Assembly (NCBI GenBank): GCA_036245805.1
Contig: BTRK01000004.1
Location: forward strand, 38,838,907-38,902,906
Direction of reading: 5' to 3'
DNA from: Pristionchus mayeri
Lineage: Eukaryota > Nematoda > Chromadorea > Rhabditida > Neodiplogasteridae
DNA: 64,000 bases
Under the pieces are notes generated by a model. That model searched no databases. It was given only the letters and a program-made list of their open reading frames with translations, and was not told where the DNA came from. Below are positions 33,718 through 45,179 of this stretch, in pieces; the stretch's first letter is position 1, and the number at the start of each line of letters is the position of its first letter. The translations under genes and the position numbers were made by a program.

Positions 33718-36285
33718 ATGGAAGCTTCGAATGATGTTGAACCTCCGAAGATCACTGTATGTAATCTGATTTCACGCTAGTTTATACGGAAACTGAGCCG
33801 TGTGATCTATGAGAATTGACCTTAAGGATTGGCAATTTTCCTTTCCCCCAATAATTACAAACGCCCCACTACGTGCAAATCAAGTAGTTAGCCGCACGCA
33901 TTGGTCTCTGATATCCTCAGGACAGACAGAATGCGGTGAAGCGTGGGCTGGGGGGGGGGGGCAGTAGCGCACGTATTGCCATCATATCAGTATGCTAAAT
34001 TCTTTACACTTTCAAGGTTTCCATCGCCTATGGCATCCTCGCATTTTTGTGGATTCTCTCAGCGATTGTCGGATTCGTCTTGGACTTTTCTCGATGGATC
34101 GGCGGAACGCTCGCTGTTTTTCTGTTCTTCGCCGTCTCCGCTGCACTGACCTCTCGAGCGGATGTCAAAGTCAAGGTTGGATTTCCATTTGAGTATCCTA
34201 CTTACTCGCTTCATTCTAGGTCGGATGGTCACCGTCGGATGATAACCTACTCTACGATAATCAAAAATGGCCCCTTCTGTAGAACTTTCACATAATCATT
34301 TTTGAGATTTTGGGAACCTGCTGTGAAAGTTCTGCAGAAGGTTTAATTGTTTGGTTATCGCCCAGCAGGTTATCATCCGACATCCATCATACGGTGATCA
34401 TCCGACCTAGCGCCCATTGTACGCTCCATGCGCTATTTCGCTCATTATGTCATGAATACCGTGTATGGGATGGAGAGAGTGAGACGATTGACACCTATAT
34501 TTTCTTGCCTCCCTTATTTTTTTCATTCATTTTACGATCAAGGTTTTCGAGAGACAAAAAGTAGTCTTCAGGTATTCGAGGCGATCCTGCTCAATGCATT
34601 TATTCCCCTTCTCGCAATGATCTCTGCGATTTCCTCAATCTACTTCTCACCTGCATTAACAGCGCTCAACTTGCTGCTTATCGCGAGTGTTTTTCCGCAT
34701 GCCCAACTTTTCTACCTCACCAGAGAAAAGGTTCGTCGTTAGCCTACACCAGATCTAATGTAAAAACTGTGACCGAACACTTTTAAAACTCTATTTTTAA
34801 ACATATTTTTTCAGCTTTACCACCCGATTCTCCTAGTGTGTTCTTCGGTTCTTCTCATAGCAAGCGTTGTTGCTGTGGAACTCTTTTCCGAACAAGGAAT
34901 CAGTGTACTTCCTATTGTCGCTCTCGCCATATACGCTGTCCTTCTGATGTGCTTGAGCATCTTCAAGCTACGCCTGAAGGTACGTCACATATAAACTAGG
35001 TCGAAAGATCACAGTCGGATGATAGCCAAAAATTGTACCAAATTCTGCAGTACTTTCGCATAAGACTTCTAGACAGTATTGGATTGTAGTTTACAATTAT
35101 ACAGAAGGGCACGTTTTGGTTATAATCCTGAACGCCTGTCTTCAGACCTAGTACTGCCACCAATTCACTCGAAACGTGCAACCATCATTTCAGCTTCCCA
35201 TACGTCCGATGCGCTACATTTTCCTGACGATTTCGGTGACTTTGGGAATCTCCGCCTACTTTGGCTCTTTCTCATTCCTTGCTGGATATTCGACAATGGT
35301 CACAGCAACCGTCGCATCTTCACTACTCTTCTTCTTCCTCGACTTTGTTGCATGTCTGGTCTGTTCTTTTTTCATGAAATGCAAAAAAACGGAGGCAGTA
35401 GGCATAATTTTACAAATATTTGTTGAATATATCTGTATACAGTTCAACCTTTCATGGGATAAAACAATCAAACTCTTACAACTGTAAACTATTACAGATT
35501 CGCGTGAAGCATGTGAAGGCGGATGAAAAGAGCCTCCAGTTCGCCTTTGGTCATGCTGCCTGCAACGCAACCGCTACGGTATTCGTCCTGTTGTGGCCGG
35601 CGCTGGCCTCTGAGACTGTCAAATCAAGCATACTGTGCATCGTCGTTGTTTTCTCCATCATGATTCTCAATAGCGTGCACCAAGGAGCCAGGCGGTTCAT
35701 GAGATTCAAGCAGGTTTATTCATAACATTCATATCTTTTAACATACAACAAACCCGTCTTAATCTTATATGTCACAGGATCCTTCACCCTTAGAATCGCC
35801 GAAATTGGCAACATCGACGACAATAATACTTGTATTTTTGATCTTCGGAATGATGGTAAGAATGTTGCAAAAATATGTCTTGATATTTTTTTTCAGATAA
35901 ATATGGCCTTCGCCTTCTGTCTTCTCTCGCCTTATATCATTATTCCCTCATCAATTTGGATGTTAGCGATTGGATTCCTCTGTCTCATTGTGATCAATCT
36001 GCTTGACTCAATTCGAGTTCCGGTAAGAACTTTCGTAATAATACGCGATGCAATCAAATATCGTTTCAGTTGATTCACTACAACGGCAAACTCGCATTGG
36101 CTACGTTTTGCATGTTTGCATACCTTTTTGCAACGTTCGTATATGTGTATTTTAACGGATCTTTGACGAACAGCACATCCAAGAATGATGAAAAAGAAGC
36201 TCTTTTGGACGTCTTGTTTATAGCAATATTCGTGACAGTCAATATATTTTGCCACTTTCTTGGAGAATTCGATGAACAGGTTTGA
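33718..36285 (+). CDS. Multi-pass (about 14 TM) membrane protein, unrecognised family, intact copy
   Basis: Nine exons: 33718-33756 (MEASNDVEPPKIT), 34017-34175, 34572-34730, 34815-34979, 35194-35358, 35498-35713, 35778-35855, 35897-36022 and 36070-36285 (stop TGA 36283-36285). About 440 residues. All exon joins are phase 0. Exons 2, 3, 4, 5, 6, 7+8 and 9 each give a hydrophobic two-helix hairpin, so an estimated 14 helices. Recurring motifs are SRWIGGTLAV (exon 2), IPLLAM (3), LYHP (4), LPIRPMRYIF (5), HAACNATATVFVLLW (6), DPS at the start of 7, and NLLDSIRVP (8). No signal peptide is apparent. The charged last exon seen in the copy ending at 47675 is lost, and this copy reads two codons past the exon 9 donor. 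Function unknown; transport or sensing is possible but unsupported. Confidence 0.75.
34216..34412. mobile_element. Intronic MITE, 'ctaggtcggatg' family
   Basis: It lies in intron 2 of the membrane gene. Ends 'ctaggtcggatg' and inverse 'catccgacctag'. The interior carries 'ccttctgtagaac' and an inverted counterpart. Related to 13820-13985. Confidence 0.65.
34996..35152. mobile_element. Degenerate intronic MITE of the same family
   Basis: It lies in intron 4. Ends 'ctaggtcgaaagatc' and 'cagacctag', with interior 'cagaagggcacgttttggtt'. Confidence 0.5.
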
Positions 36286-37017
36286 CGTATAATTGGAGAT
36301 CACGTATCCGCTGAATATGCACCGTTGAATAATCCCCATCATGCCATCATACCGTTTTCGCACGTCTCGATATCGTTTTATTGTATTTTTCCTAACCACT
36401 CTGCAGTATGCTAAATAAATGCAAAACAGCGGTCGAAAAACTCATGTGGTTGTCTCATCACATACATAAAGAAAGGAAATATATATGAGAATTGTTATTT
36501 GCTGGCATACTGCCTTTTCATCCCATCCTACACATCATTGACCACAACCGGCTGAGCGGTATCTCGAAAAGGCGAGAGCGGTGAGACTGTGCAGCTAACA
36601 TGTTTTCTCTATCCAGTCATACTATTTTTCGAGCTTGTAGTATGAAGAGCAACATTTCACTTGCACATCTGCCATGCATTTCATTTATACCAAACATATT
36701 TCAACTATAATGGACCTACGCGTTCGCATTCGACCCAATCCCGGTATCCGATCTATCTTGCAGGCAAACTTGGGTGGCCGAGGGAGATGAGGGGAGACTG
36801 ACCCTCCCATAGGCCATCTCTATCAAACGGTTTACATCCGCCTGGTCTTAGTCAGAGTGAACAGAAACCCACAAGATGAGAATACATAGTGTGGCATCTA
36901 TTTCACTCTCTTCACCTTTGTTCGAGGAACGTGCATTGAGAAATATTAGTGAATCATTTGCTGATTTGTTTTACAATCCTTGCCTTGGTGCAAGAAACAT
37001 GACAATGTATTATATTA
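36286..37017. other. Intergenic, no gene recognised
   Basis: A remnant 'accgttgaataatcccc' near 36330 matches the 3' end of the full-length family copy (47660-47680), marking a decayed last exon. An AATAAA lies near 36414. Nothing else is supported. Confidence 0.45.
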
Positions 37018-38295
37018 CAGGATGCGGAGAAAGTATGGAAACAAAGTTTGAACTCAAATATTTCATCACTCCTGGAAACCTGGTAATACATGTTATAACA
37101 GGTTTTACCTAATCATTCGGTATTCAAAGCGCACTTTAAATTGTTTACCCTAGTCATGGTTCGACCCCACCAATTCCGCCAATCAATTATTGACCTTTGG
37201 AGCATCGGCGAGACCGTTGGTTCAATCTCGAAGTAACTCTGTGTTTGCCGTCCTACTGTTTTCAAGACCATCCGCCGTTTTAAGGAGCTGGGCACGACTA
37301 AGGACCGTCCTAGAATGGGCAGACCTTCCTCCGCTGTCACTCGCCAGAATAAGAAAATTGTGCAGAAGCGAGTCGCACGCAATTCCAAGCGATTTATGAG
37401 GAAGATGGCCCGTGATCTCGGTATTGAAGAGCATTCGGTGAGCAAGATCGTCCACTCTGGACTCATGTCCTACCCTTACAAGATGCGTAAGAGCCATGGT
37501 CTGACTGGCGTTCACAAGGAAAATGTACTGAAGAGATGCAAGAAGCTTCTGGCGTGGGCCGAACATCTCACGACTGTCTACTCGGATGAGAAGATGTTCA
37601 TCGTGGTGCAGCTTTTCAATAGTCAGAACACGAGAGTGATTGCCCAGTCTGCCCAGCCAGCCAATGCTAGGGGCAGAACCGTCTATCGAGTTTCCCACCC
37701 GCAGTCAGTGATGGTTTGGGCAGGAGTGTGTGCCACCGCCAAGACTCTCTTTTTCGTCAAGCTAGGTATGAGGTCGATAAGCACTACTACATCAAGCAGT
37801 TCATGGAGAAGACTCTTCTTCCCTGGTCACATTCCCACTTCAAAGGGCGCCGTTGGACCTTCCAGCAAGATTCTGCAACCGCCCATTCCGCAAAACTCAC
37901 CCAGAACTGGTGCGCGAGTCATCTTCCCGACTTAATCACATCTAATGAATAGCCCTCTAACAGTCCCGCTCTGAATCCCCTCGACTTTAGCGTGTGGTCT
38001 GTTCTAGAGAAGGAAGCTTGCTCCATTCGCCTGAATCTGGAGTCTCCAGAGCTCCCTTCAGAAGGATTCAGAAGGAAGGACAAGATCGATAAGAAGTACA
38101 TTCGGGCCGTCGTAGAGTCAGTTCCTTCTCGTCTCAAGGCTGTCATCAAGGCCAAAGGAGGTCAAATCAAGTAATCTCTTGTTGTTATGTTCCTAATATC
38201 TCTGATAAATTATGTTTACCGTTTCAAAAGTGTGCGATGGTTTTGAAAGGAAATACATGGTTAAATCCGTGTTGCCATACTTTCTCCGCACCCTG
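37018..38295 (+). mobile_element. Tc1/mariner-superfamily element (DD37D, maT-like), decayed
   Basis: Inverted ends are 'caggatgcggagaaagtatgg' at left and the inverse of 'cagggtgcggagaaagtatgg' at right, flanked by TA. The element is 1278 bp. The transposase on plus begins about 37156 and has an N-terminal helix-turn-helix. The first Asp is in YSDEKMF, the second in QDSATAH and the third in NPLDFSVW; the last two are 37 residues apart, as in the nematode DD37D group. It is broken by a stop after 28 codons, frame changes near 37230 and 37765, and a TAG at about 37952. It inserted between two membrane-family genes. Confidence 0.85.
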
Positions 38296-38647
38296 TACAA
38301 TTGCATATACCATGATTGTTGGATACTTGTGGAGAAATGGATGAAGCTAAGAAAAATGATTCATCATCTCGCCAACTTTCTCCTACATTGACCTGATAGG
38401 AAAGAGAGAGAAAGGTACGGGAGATATTTATCTAGACCCCACAATTCTCTCGCTCTCTTCCTCTCTCTCGAGTTTTCATAAGTGAAATCACTCGAGGTCA
38501 TTCGTAATCTTTCCGTGTGTCAAAACGCGTCGCCTTTGCGCCAATTCGGACCATTGTTTTACTGTCGTTTCATTTTTTACTATCGTTTCTGGTTTCAATC
38601 AAACTTCAGGTTGCAGCAGCTTCATTGTTCGTTCATTGTGGATTTAC
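38296..38647. other. 5' flank of the next membrane gene
   Basis: Contains (GA)-rich patches, a TTATCT GATA-type site near 38430 and 'gaggtcattcg' at about 38494. No coding exon. Confidence 0.4.
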
Positions 38648-40881
38648 ATGAAGTTGTGGAAAGCATTTGAACCTCCGGTGGCCAGTGTAAGTCATCTTTC
38701 CGCATTTTTATGAGATTTTATTGCATTGATGTACATATTTGTCTGCACTTGCTACGCTCACACGTGATTTTTCCTAAGAGTTTAAAGCACACTGTTTGCC
38801 CTTTCCCAATGCACATTTAGGTTCAAATTGCGTACGGCTGTCTAGTATTCGTTTGGGTGCTATCAGCAGTTGTCGGAGTCGTCCTTGACTATTCTCGATG
38901 GACCGCAGGAACGCTTGCAGTCGTTCTGATCCTTGCTGTTCAGTACGCAATGTCTGCTCGCCAAATTGTCTCAGCTAAGGTCTCGAATTTCGTGTGTTTA
39001 TATCTTTATTTACACATTATACAAAATTATTGCAAGAAGCAACGCGCAGGTTGTCGAGGCGACCCTACTGAACACGATGATTCCCCTTCTTGCGATGCTC
39101 TCGGTAACATCCTCAATCTACTACGTACCCGCCTCGACGGCCATCAATTGCCTGCTACTTGCCAGTGTTCTACCGCATCTTCAATTGGTTTACCTTACCA
39201 GATACGAGGTTTGCCCCACATCGCTAATTATTATTTTTTTCAATTGTTTTAAAAATGTTCTTGTACTTCCGTATGTGCAACAAAATGTATGCATTTTAAT
39301 GTAACACATTTTAATGCATTTTAAGAAAGGCAACAAAAGGTGTGCATTTTAGAACTATCCAAACCCTGCATTTCCAGCTCCACCATCCTCTCCTCATCTT
39401 CTATTCGTCGATTCTTCTCACAACGAGCGTAGTGGCTGTAGATTTTCTGTACGCTCAGGGAATTAGCATGTTTCCTATGCTTACTCTCGCCACATACGCT
39501 CTACTTCTGATGTTTGTGAGCATCGGTGAGCTAAGGCAGAAGGTAAAATACTCTAAAAAAAACTCGCGAAACGGGGAAAAACAGTCACACGAAATTGTGT
39601 ACCTGTATAGCAAAAATTTATGTAGGTACCACTTTGCTGCGTATGCTTATCTAACAATATTTCAGATGCCCATCCGTACACTCCGACGCATCTTCCTATT
39701 ACTATTCCTTGCCCTAGGAATCGGGAGTTACGTTTGCTCATCGTCCATCGCCACTCGATTCCCGTCCATGGCGACCGCAGCAGTCTTATCCTCTCTGCTC
39801 TTCTTCTTTCTTGACTTCTTGGAATGCCTGGTCAGTTGTATTCCAATATTACATCTTCAAATATGAATTCATCGCACATCGTCGTACGGGGCATCGTAAC
39901 ATTGAACAATTATTTATAGATCCGCGTGAATAATTCGAAGATGAACGAGATCAGTATTCAGTATGCTGGTGCACATGTTGCTTGCAACGCCACCGCCACA
40001 GCATTTGTCCTGCTGTGGTTCGCATTGGGATTGGAGCCAGTTAGGACAGGCTGGCTTCTATCGGGCGTCCCATTAGGAATGATCATCCTTTTCTCGATCA
40101 TTATTCTCAATTTCGCATATCACGGGCTTAGAGGATGCACGAGAGGACAGGTTTAAGAAACAATTCATGATAAGGTCTTCACTACCAATTATCAGGATCC
40201 TGCTTTCTTCGAATCGTTGAAATTGACAACATCCACGAAAATCGCACTAATATTCTCGATTTTTGGTCTGCAGGTAAACAATTACGAAAAAATGAAGTTT
40301 CGAGCCATTTTTTTCAGATTCTAATGGCATCTTGCTTCTGTCTTATCCCGCAAGCTTCTATTATTCCGAATTCGATATGGTTGTGTGTGACTGGATTCCT
40401 CTTTTTCGTTGTGACCTGTCTGCTGGACTCAATTCATGTGGTGGTAATATTTTTTCGGAACTTTTGCTTATGGAAGTAATGCCATATCAATAATATTTAA
40501 TACGATACTATATTTTTCCAGCTGCTTCCATACAACAAGAATCTTGCACGGGCAACATTTGGCCTAATTGTTTATTTGATTGTTACAATATTATATGTGG
40601 GAAAGAATGGTTCACTGGCAAACATTTCGTCCGATTGGACGAATGATACACTTTGTGGAGTCCTATTTGTTGGACTATTCGTGGCGGTCAATCTCCTGAT
40701 TCACTTCGCTGGAGCGAACGTAGAAGAGGTTCTCTGTGGAATGATAGACAACTGCCGAAAATAGTAAATATATCAATGAACATCATTCATCTCATGAGCG
40801 TAATGATATCAGAAAGGAAACGCGGAGTAGCAAAGGAAGGCTGGCCGGAACAGGCAAATCGAACTGAACACCGTTGAATAA
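38648..40881 (+). CDS. Multi-pass (about 14 TM) membrane protein, second intact copy
   Basis: Exons: 38648-38686 (MKLWKAFEPPVAS), 38821-38979, 39050-39208, 39378-39542, 39666-39830, 39920-40150, 40196-40273, 40318-40443, 40522-40728, and a last exon at 40813. Lengths are 39, 159, 159, 165, 165, 231, 78, 126 and 207 nt, all phase 0. The first nine exons give 443 residues with seven predicted hairpins. Motifs as in the neighbour: SRWTAGTLAV, IPLLAML, LHHP, MPIRTLRRIF, HVACNATATAFVLLW, DPA, CLLDSIHVV. Exon 10 keeps the family ending (QIELNTVE, 40881) but has an in-frame TAG at 40828-40830, so the product would end KGNAE. Alternatively exon 9 reads through to a TAG at 40762-40764. The locus is a tandem duplicate of 33718-36285. 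Function unknown. Confidence 0.75.
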
Positions 40882-41185
40882 CCCCCTTCATGCAACTATT
40901 ATCTATACGTAATTTCAATTGTTCATCCGCTTTTCATCAACATCCTCCACAAGTTATCCAGGATCATATGTCTTCTTTCAGTGTTATATCTACTCCCTGG
41001 ATAAATAATTGAATTTGAAATTGAAAATATTTACCGTTTTCACAAATTTCGATAAAGTTTTTATTATTTTCCCCTTTCTGTATTACTGTGATGTTTATGT
41101 GTAATAATGTGCGATAACTGTCAAAGATCGGACAAACAACTCATTTCGCTTGTCCTCAGCACACCTATGCACAGAGGACAATGTA

Positions 41186-42082
41186 TTAGGTTGTCTCAAA
41201 AGTTTCTCCCTTTTTTACCAATTTTAGATTTTTATTTATCCTTCCCTTAAATGTTGATGAATCTCCACAAGGCCTTTAGTAGTCGAATGTTGGTTGGCTA
41301 CTCTTTCGAAAATATGCTATCACAGGTCTACACAATTAGTAATACCAACACAGCAAATCTCCAAAGTCAGCGAAAATGAGCCAGAACCATTATATTTATT
41401 TGCTCATAGATGAATGGAGAATTGTGATAGGCACATAACTGACACACTATTGTAAAGTGTGAGATATGGGCATGTTGATGCATGCATTATAGCGATGAGG
41501 CCTGATTATCCCCACTTGAGATGAGCTCGTGTTCGTAAAATTTCGCTAGGCAGTTTTCTGTTGATAAACCTAGCATAGCCCTGCACCTGTTGCGGTTGAC
41601 CCAGTCAGCTCAATTGTTGTGGTCAGTGAAGTACTCGGCATGTTTGTTATAAACTTTAAATTCGGGAAGTCTACAACAACCTGATCGTGAATAATATTAT
41701 TCGAAAGCTAGATGGCGAAATTTGCCCTTCGAAATCAGCCTTTTTTGCTCTACCATGTTTGCAATACGTTTTGAATGCCGGATATTTTGCTACAACCTTG
41801 AAGAGCAACCCTTATATAATATCATATCAAGAGGACATAATCAAATGTTAGCTCGTATTAAAATTGTAGTGACGAAGAAATAGCACCCAAAATGGACATT
41901 TTCTGAGTTTTTCGAGATATCGCATAATTATACGCATACAACTTTCTAGAAACGACTCAAACTTACTATTGTATTATACAGATATAACCCCAACTTGCGC
42001 TAAATGGAACTTACCGACAGGAACAGCAAGCGAGAAAAAAACTTGAAAAATATAATAGGGAGAAACTTTTGAGACAACCTAA
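41186..42082. mobile_element. Non-autonomous mariner-type element
   Basis: Ends 'ttaggttgtctcaaaagttt' and its inverse, with TA on both sides. 897 bp, no transposase motif seen. An internal deletion derivative is likely. Confidence 0.8.
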
Positions 42083-42106
42083 TATTATGGTTATCGTCTT
42101 GTTTTC

Positions 42107-42208
42107 TAGGGGGCAATAGGTCGAATGAGAACTATGACGTCATGCCGACTTTGATCTATCAAAAGAGGCATGACGTCATAGTTTTCATCCAACCGAGTGC
42201 CGACTAGG
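42107..42208. mobile_element. Short hairpin MITE
   Basis: 'gaactatgacgtcatgcc' is inverted across the core 'tttgatctatcaaaa'. Same design as 23999-24088. Confidence 0.65.
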
Positions 42209-43462
42209 TGTTAGTATCGTGGGAACTGACTTTCTTCATTCTGCATGCTCTCTCGCCATCAAATCGGCGAAATAATGGGTAGAATGAATGGAGAATCAGC
42301 ATGCAGTCCAAGGTCCGCTGGCACACCGAGCGGCCAGGGTTTCGTAGTGGTAGTAGTCGGGGATGTGGATGTATCTGGGAATGGGGAAAAAGGTATGTGG
42401 GGAATTCTCTATTTCTATGCATTCGACATACTCTTTTTCCGAGCAGAGAAAGCGATAAAATGCGATTAATGAAGAGAATGAGACCATTGCTAGGGCGAGC
42501 AACTCGCTGGGCCGTTAGATTGCGACATGTAGTATCTCTTGTATGGTTCCGTACATCTCAAGGGCTCCGGAGCGACGCCGCGCAGAAGAACGTAAGCGGA
42601 TTCAGACTGATCGAACACGAGCGAGGTGCACTGTGGAGGGTGAACTTGTAGTACAACTCTATTTTGAGACATAACTGATGTACTGATGTATCGTCAAGAT
42701 CTTCGAGTGTTCTACGTGACTTATGGGAACATCACGGAAAGCGCTCATTGAAAAAAAAACTCCGATACATACAGCGAAGCAGTCAGCTTTCGAACTTCGG
42801 AGGGATTCGCCATTACCGAGTAGACTGTGGTTGAGGAAGCTTTCTCGAGGAAGCAGGTCTCTAGGCTTCCTGCAGAGCACCAACTACGATTGAGGTATGC
42901 ATCTCGGAAATTGTCAAATCACAAAAGGAAACCCCCCCCCCCTCCTGCTGCCTTTCAGAAGAACTAAAATGAGGAAGCTTTTTGAGGAGGAAACATACCA
43001 GTTACTATGCCTTAGAGAGCTAACCGTAGTATTCTTTCTTCCCCGGGAGAGAGGATGACGAGAGTCTTTCGAAATATTAGGCCCGCAAAGATCAGTTGAG
43101 AAGAAATCAGTTAAATGAAGATTAAAGGCAAACGCGCGTCCGCTTGAAATATGTTTCAATGGGAAATAACTCTCTTCAAGTCGCGTGCTCTTTCTCGTGT
43201 TGCCTGATCTTTCCCTGATTTGGATCCCAGCCAACTACCGATAGCACTGTTCGGAATGGGGATATCAATACGAAAATTTCGGAGCAGTATCGTTGGGGAG
43301 AGGCCGCGCAGATGGAAACTTCAAGAATTATATTTTTGCTTTTACTCCTCCTTTAATTTCACACAATTTCAATTTGATCGTCTAGAGATACTATGTGCAA
43401 TGGAGAACTGGTGACCATCATTACGATCACGACTTCTCTCATATACACCAGAAATATTTGAG
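42209..43462. other. No secure gene
   Basis: A basic open stretch, MRLMKRMRPLLGRATRWAV (42462-42593), ends at a gtaagc donor and could be an exon. I find no partner exons. 42960-43110 shares short words such as 'cagttgaga' with 49620-49720. Confidence 0.3.
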
Positions 43463-44279
43463 TTGCCCGTCCGTACGCTTCGGAATACCTTCCTTGTCCT
43501 ATCTCCTATCCTTGTCACCGGGAGTTACATTTGCACATCTTCCTTCATCAATCGATTCCCTTCTATGGTCGCTGCCACTGTCACTTCTTCTCTGCTCTCT
43601 TTCCTTCTTGTTTTATCGAGAGGAATCCCTCCCCTCTATTATCATATTATCGACTGACGCCTTATGCCGTCATTCCCCTTTTACCTATCTTCCCGAGTGC
43701 AGTTGTTGACTCGCTTCCCTTTATCCCTCCCTATTCACACTACGGGTAGATCAGTGACCCATTCGCCTCTCACTCGAGTGTTATTGATTACCTCGCACCC
43801 TCTTCCCTTCTATTCTAGTCAGTCTCTCTCTTTTCGGAGTTGTGGATTGGTGCTCGCTTATTACTCTTGCTTAGATAAAGCTTCTCCATTTATGCTCTTG
43901 GAGTTGGGACAAGCCAGCTACACAACACTTCTCGAATTCTCGCAATATCTGGTCAGTTTGACTCCATTGAATATTTTGCGAAAAAAATGGTCACAGACAA
44001 ATCAAGGGTAATTTTGAACATTTTTGAGCGTCTCAAAGCAACAAATATTTTCAGAATCGTACACACTCTGGGAAGACAGATGATAGGAGTTTCCAGGACG
44101 CGCGTGGACATGTTCCTTGCAACGTAGTCGCCATTGCATCCGTCATGCTGTGGCCCGTATTGTCCTTGGCGACTGCTATCAAAACAGAACATGACGAGAA
44201 GCAATTTATGATAATCGTCGTCGGAATACAGTTTCTAAATCTCACCCACCATTTCTTCAGAAGAATCAGGAGATCGCAG
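43463..44279 (+). pseudogene. Relic of the membrane family (exons 5 and 6)
   Basis: 43463-43620 matches exon 5 (LPVRTLRNTFLVLSPILVTG, then RFPSMVAATVTSS). 44055-44279 matches exon 6 (HVPCNVVAIASVMLWPVLSL) and ends at a gt donor. No other exon is present. The interval between them is filled by unrelated sequence. Not functional. Confidence 0.75.
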
Positions 44280-44917
44280 GTGTGTTCGAAAATGTCAATA
44301 CCTCCTCCCTCTCATTGTCCATCCCTCTCCGTCTCTGAGAGGTGGTATAACTAAAATATGTAGTCGAGGTGCTCCTAACTCGCCAATCGCTCTACCATCA
44401 CAATCGAACTGAAAACTGATAAATAATGTCGATGATGCGCATGCGAATTTACGTCCATAATTAATTTACATGAGCTGTGCAACTTTAAACGGGTTACTCG
44501 GTTCATGGAAATCCTTTTGTTAAGAAGCGTTTGCTCATATCTACAACTTGTATCTGCAAAGACGTTCGAATGGGGAAACTCATTCTAAGGTTGAGCTAAA
44601 GTCGTACAAAGGAATTTAAGCATTGGAGCCATAAATAGATTTGTGCGTGTTTTCGTATATCTGCATTTCCCCATTTCCAGCAGTGATATTCTGATTATTC
44701 TCTATAGGTAACACGTGAAATGCGGATGAAGACAATTTGCTAAACAGTCCCTGATAACTCCAAAAGAGATTCCCGATATAAGCGATCAGCTGAAAATGTT
44801 CGTTAAATGAGAAGGAGCTGAGAGGAGCTGATTGATCCTCACCTTGACTTTCTCCTCTGCTACCCGGTTACCTCCTCCTCACTTGACCTGATGATAGAGA
44901 GTGAGCGAGAAAGGGTC
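44280..44917. other. Intergenic, no gene recognised
   Basis: No supported exon or repeat. Confidence 0.4.
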
Positions 44918-45065
44918 GAGTGATTGCGATCTTGATCTCCTAATAAGCCACGCTATCTCACTCTTATCTAACCACTTGGGAAAAGGGTGATCCCCCGGGG
45001 TCACTCGCAACCATTTCAGCGGTATCAAATACTTTCTCGAGTCGATCCATCTTAGGATTGCCCCC
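44918..45065 (+). promoter_or_regulatory. Duplicated upstream block with GATA-type site
   Basis: Aligned counterpart of 33448-33600, ahead of the start codon at 45180. It keeps CTTATC (44963-44968), while the second site reads GGAAAAG and has lost GATA. Confidence 0.45.
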
Positions 45066-45179
45066 CTACTCTCCCTCCAATCTAATCGAAAATTGTCACA
45101 TTTGTTTTCGAATTTTTATTTTCCACGACGGCACGATTCTTTAGACCGTACTTTTTTTGTGATTCTATCCAAGGCAATC

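Noticed and set aside
37113..37698. Minus-strand ORFs over the DD37D element
   Set aside because: They are antisense shadows of the transposase frames.
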